The notes under the pieces are model-generated. The model ran no database searches. It was given only the letters and a program-made list of their open reading frames with translations, and was not told the DNA's origin. A DNA stretch of 6,226 bases from DASSKW01 sp035701115 (lineage in GTDB: Bacteria > Pseudomonadota > Gammaproteobacteria > Natronospirales > REEB76): positions 1 to 6,226 of the forward strand of contig DASSOA010000039.1 of NCBI GenBank assembly GCA_035701115.1, in the 5' to 3' direction. The position numbers were made by a program, and so were the translations under genes. Of the stretch, positions 5,416-6,226 are shown piece by piece (position 1 is the first letter of the stretch; the number at the start of each line of letters is the position of its first letter).

Positions 5416-6226
5416 CTGAACGGACTCGGGATTTCGTCGTTTCACCCGGCGGCCGGTTGTCGGGCCGGATCCGGGTGCCGGGCGACAAGTCCATTTCGCA
5501 TCGCGCACTCATTCTGGGCGCGATTGCCGAGGGCGTTACCCGCATCACCGGTTTTCTGGAAAGCGCCGATTGCGTTGCAACGCGCAACGCGCTGCAGACG
5601 ATGGGCGTCGGGATTGAAACCGGATCGGACGCACTGGTCGTACACGGTGCGGGATCACGCGGACTGCGTGCCCCGCACAAGGTGCTCGATCTTGGTAATT
5701 CGGGCACCGCAATGCGCATTCTGTGCGGTGTCCTCGCCGGACAGGATTTTGTGAGTACGCTGACCGGCGATGCATCCTTGCGCGGCCGTCCGATGCGGCG
5801 CGTGATCGAACCCTTGGGCAGGATGGGCGCGACCATCGAGAGCAATCAGGGTCACGCGCCGCTGACGGTGCACGGCTGCAAGGAACTGAAGCCGTTACGT
5901 TACGAATTGCCGGTCGCGAGCGCGCAGGTGAAATCGGCGTTATTGCTGGCAGGACTCAACGCAGCAGGTTACACGTGGCTGCGTGAACCGGGTCCGAGCC
6001 GCGATCATACCGAACGGATGCTGGACACGTTCGGTTGTGTGTGCCTGCGCGCCGACGGCTGGCTTGGCGTGCATGGCGGTGCCGCACTGCGCGGGGCGGA
6101 GATCGCCGTACCGGGCGATCTTTCCTCAGCCGCATTTTTTCTCGTGGGTGCGACCATTCATCCGGACAGTCATCTGGTGCTGGAATGTGTGGGCGTCAAT
6201 CCGACACGCAGTGGCGTGATAAGTTT
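5409..6226 (+). CDS. aroA: 3-phosphoshikimate 1-carboxyvinyltransferase (EPSP synthase), N-terminal part (3' end outside window)
   Basis: AroA transfers the enolpyruvyl group of PEP to shikimate-3-phosphate, the sixth step of the shikimate pathway to chorismate. From ATG 5409, 12 nt after hisC, the frame stays open for 272 codons to the right edge, out of about 430-440 usual. Motifs, in order, are RVPGDKSISHR with Lys27, Ser28 and Arg32 (substrate binding), LGNSGTAMR at 95-103 (PEP loop), GDASLRGRPMRRV from 120, ASAQVKSALLLAGL from 170 with Ser171 and Gln173, RDHTERML, VPGDLSSAAFFLVGA with Asp237, and VNPTRSGV near the edge. The later catalytic Asp and the C-terminal arginines are outside. 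The PGDKSISHR/GDASL style fits class II-like enzymes and the AroA domain of Pseudomonas TyrA-AroA fusions, but no TyrA domain precedes it; hisC ends just upstream. The loop keeps Gly99, unlike the Ala of the CP4 enzyme. There is no obvious Shine-Dalgarno sequence, so coupling to hisC is likely. Confidence 0.95.
   Translation, partial: MTAERTRDFVVSPGGRLSGRIRVPGDKSISHRALILGAIAEGVTRITGFLESADCVATRNALQTMGVGIETGSDALVVHGAGSRGLRAPHKVLDLGNSGTAMRILCGVLAGQDFVSTLTGDASLRGRPMRRVIEPLGRMGATIESNQGHAPLTVHGCKELKPLRYELPVASAQVKSALLLAGLNAAGYTWLREPGPSRDHTERMLDTFGCVCLRADGWLGVHGGAALRGAEIAVPGDLSSAAFFLVGATIHPDSHLVLECVGVNPTRSGVIS

Noticed and set aside
5318..5845. Minus-strand open frame (175 codons) across the hisC-aroA junction
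   Set aside because: It opposes two genes with clear catalytic motifs and its Arg/Ser/Pro-rich product looks like antisense noise.
1..6226. CRISPR array, insertion sequence, tRNA or other mobile or RNA element
   Set aside because: Apart from short junction gaps all sequence is accounted for by five conserved genes; no regularly spaced repeats, terminal inverted repeats, transposase motifs or cloverleaf were seen.

Overview
The window is a slice of a GC-rich bacterial chromosome with every gene on the + strand and almost no spacing between genes. It reads: mtnA (3' part only), gyrA (complete), serC (complete), a hisC-family aminotransferase (complete) and aroA (5' part only, running off the right edge). 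The order mtnA-gyrA-serC-...-hisC-aroA resembles the gyrA/serC/aromatic cluster of Gammaproteobacteria such as Pseudomonas and Xanthomonas. The MtnA motif DSAAA, the HisC N-terminal style and the AroA motif PGDKSISHR also recall proteins of that group. No finer taxonomic call is justified.

Layout. Bases 3-488 are the C-terminal 161 codons of methylthioribose-1-phosphate isomerase. Bases 489-569 are an 81-nt gap with a candidate extended -10 promoter for gyrA. Bases 570-3119 encode DNA gyrase subunit A, with catalytic Tyr122 and the GyrA box intact. A perfect 10-bp hairpin (3107-3130) carries the gyrA stop codon in its loop and leads into serC (3142-4224). After 38 nt comes hisC (4263-5396). 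Twelve nt later aroA starts at 5409 and is still open at 6226.

How the genes relate. MtnA belongs to methionine salvage and gyrase to DNA topology. SerC (serine, and pyridoxal phosphate in many bacteria), HisC (imidazole-acetol-phosphate or aromatic aminotransferase) and AroA (shikimate pathway) form an amino-acid/aromatic module probably co-transcribed, at least in part, with gyrA. In Pseudomonas-type clusters pheA lies between serC and hisC, and tyrA lies between hisC and aroA or is fused to aroA. Both are missing here, so prephenate-level enzymes must be encoded elsewhere if the organism makes Phe and Tyr.

This is mainly conserved housekeeping DNA. I see no mobile element, CRISPR array, RNA gene or unknown defence or biosynthetic system. 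The unusual points are the gene junctions (hairpins, a possible micro-ORF relay, lack of Shine-Dalgarno sequences) and the absence of pheA and tyrA.
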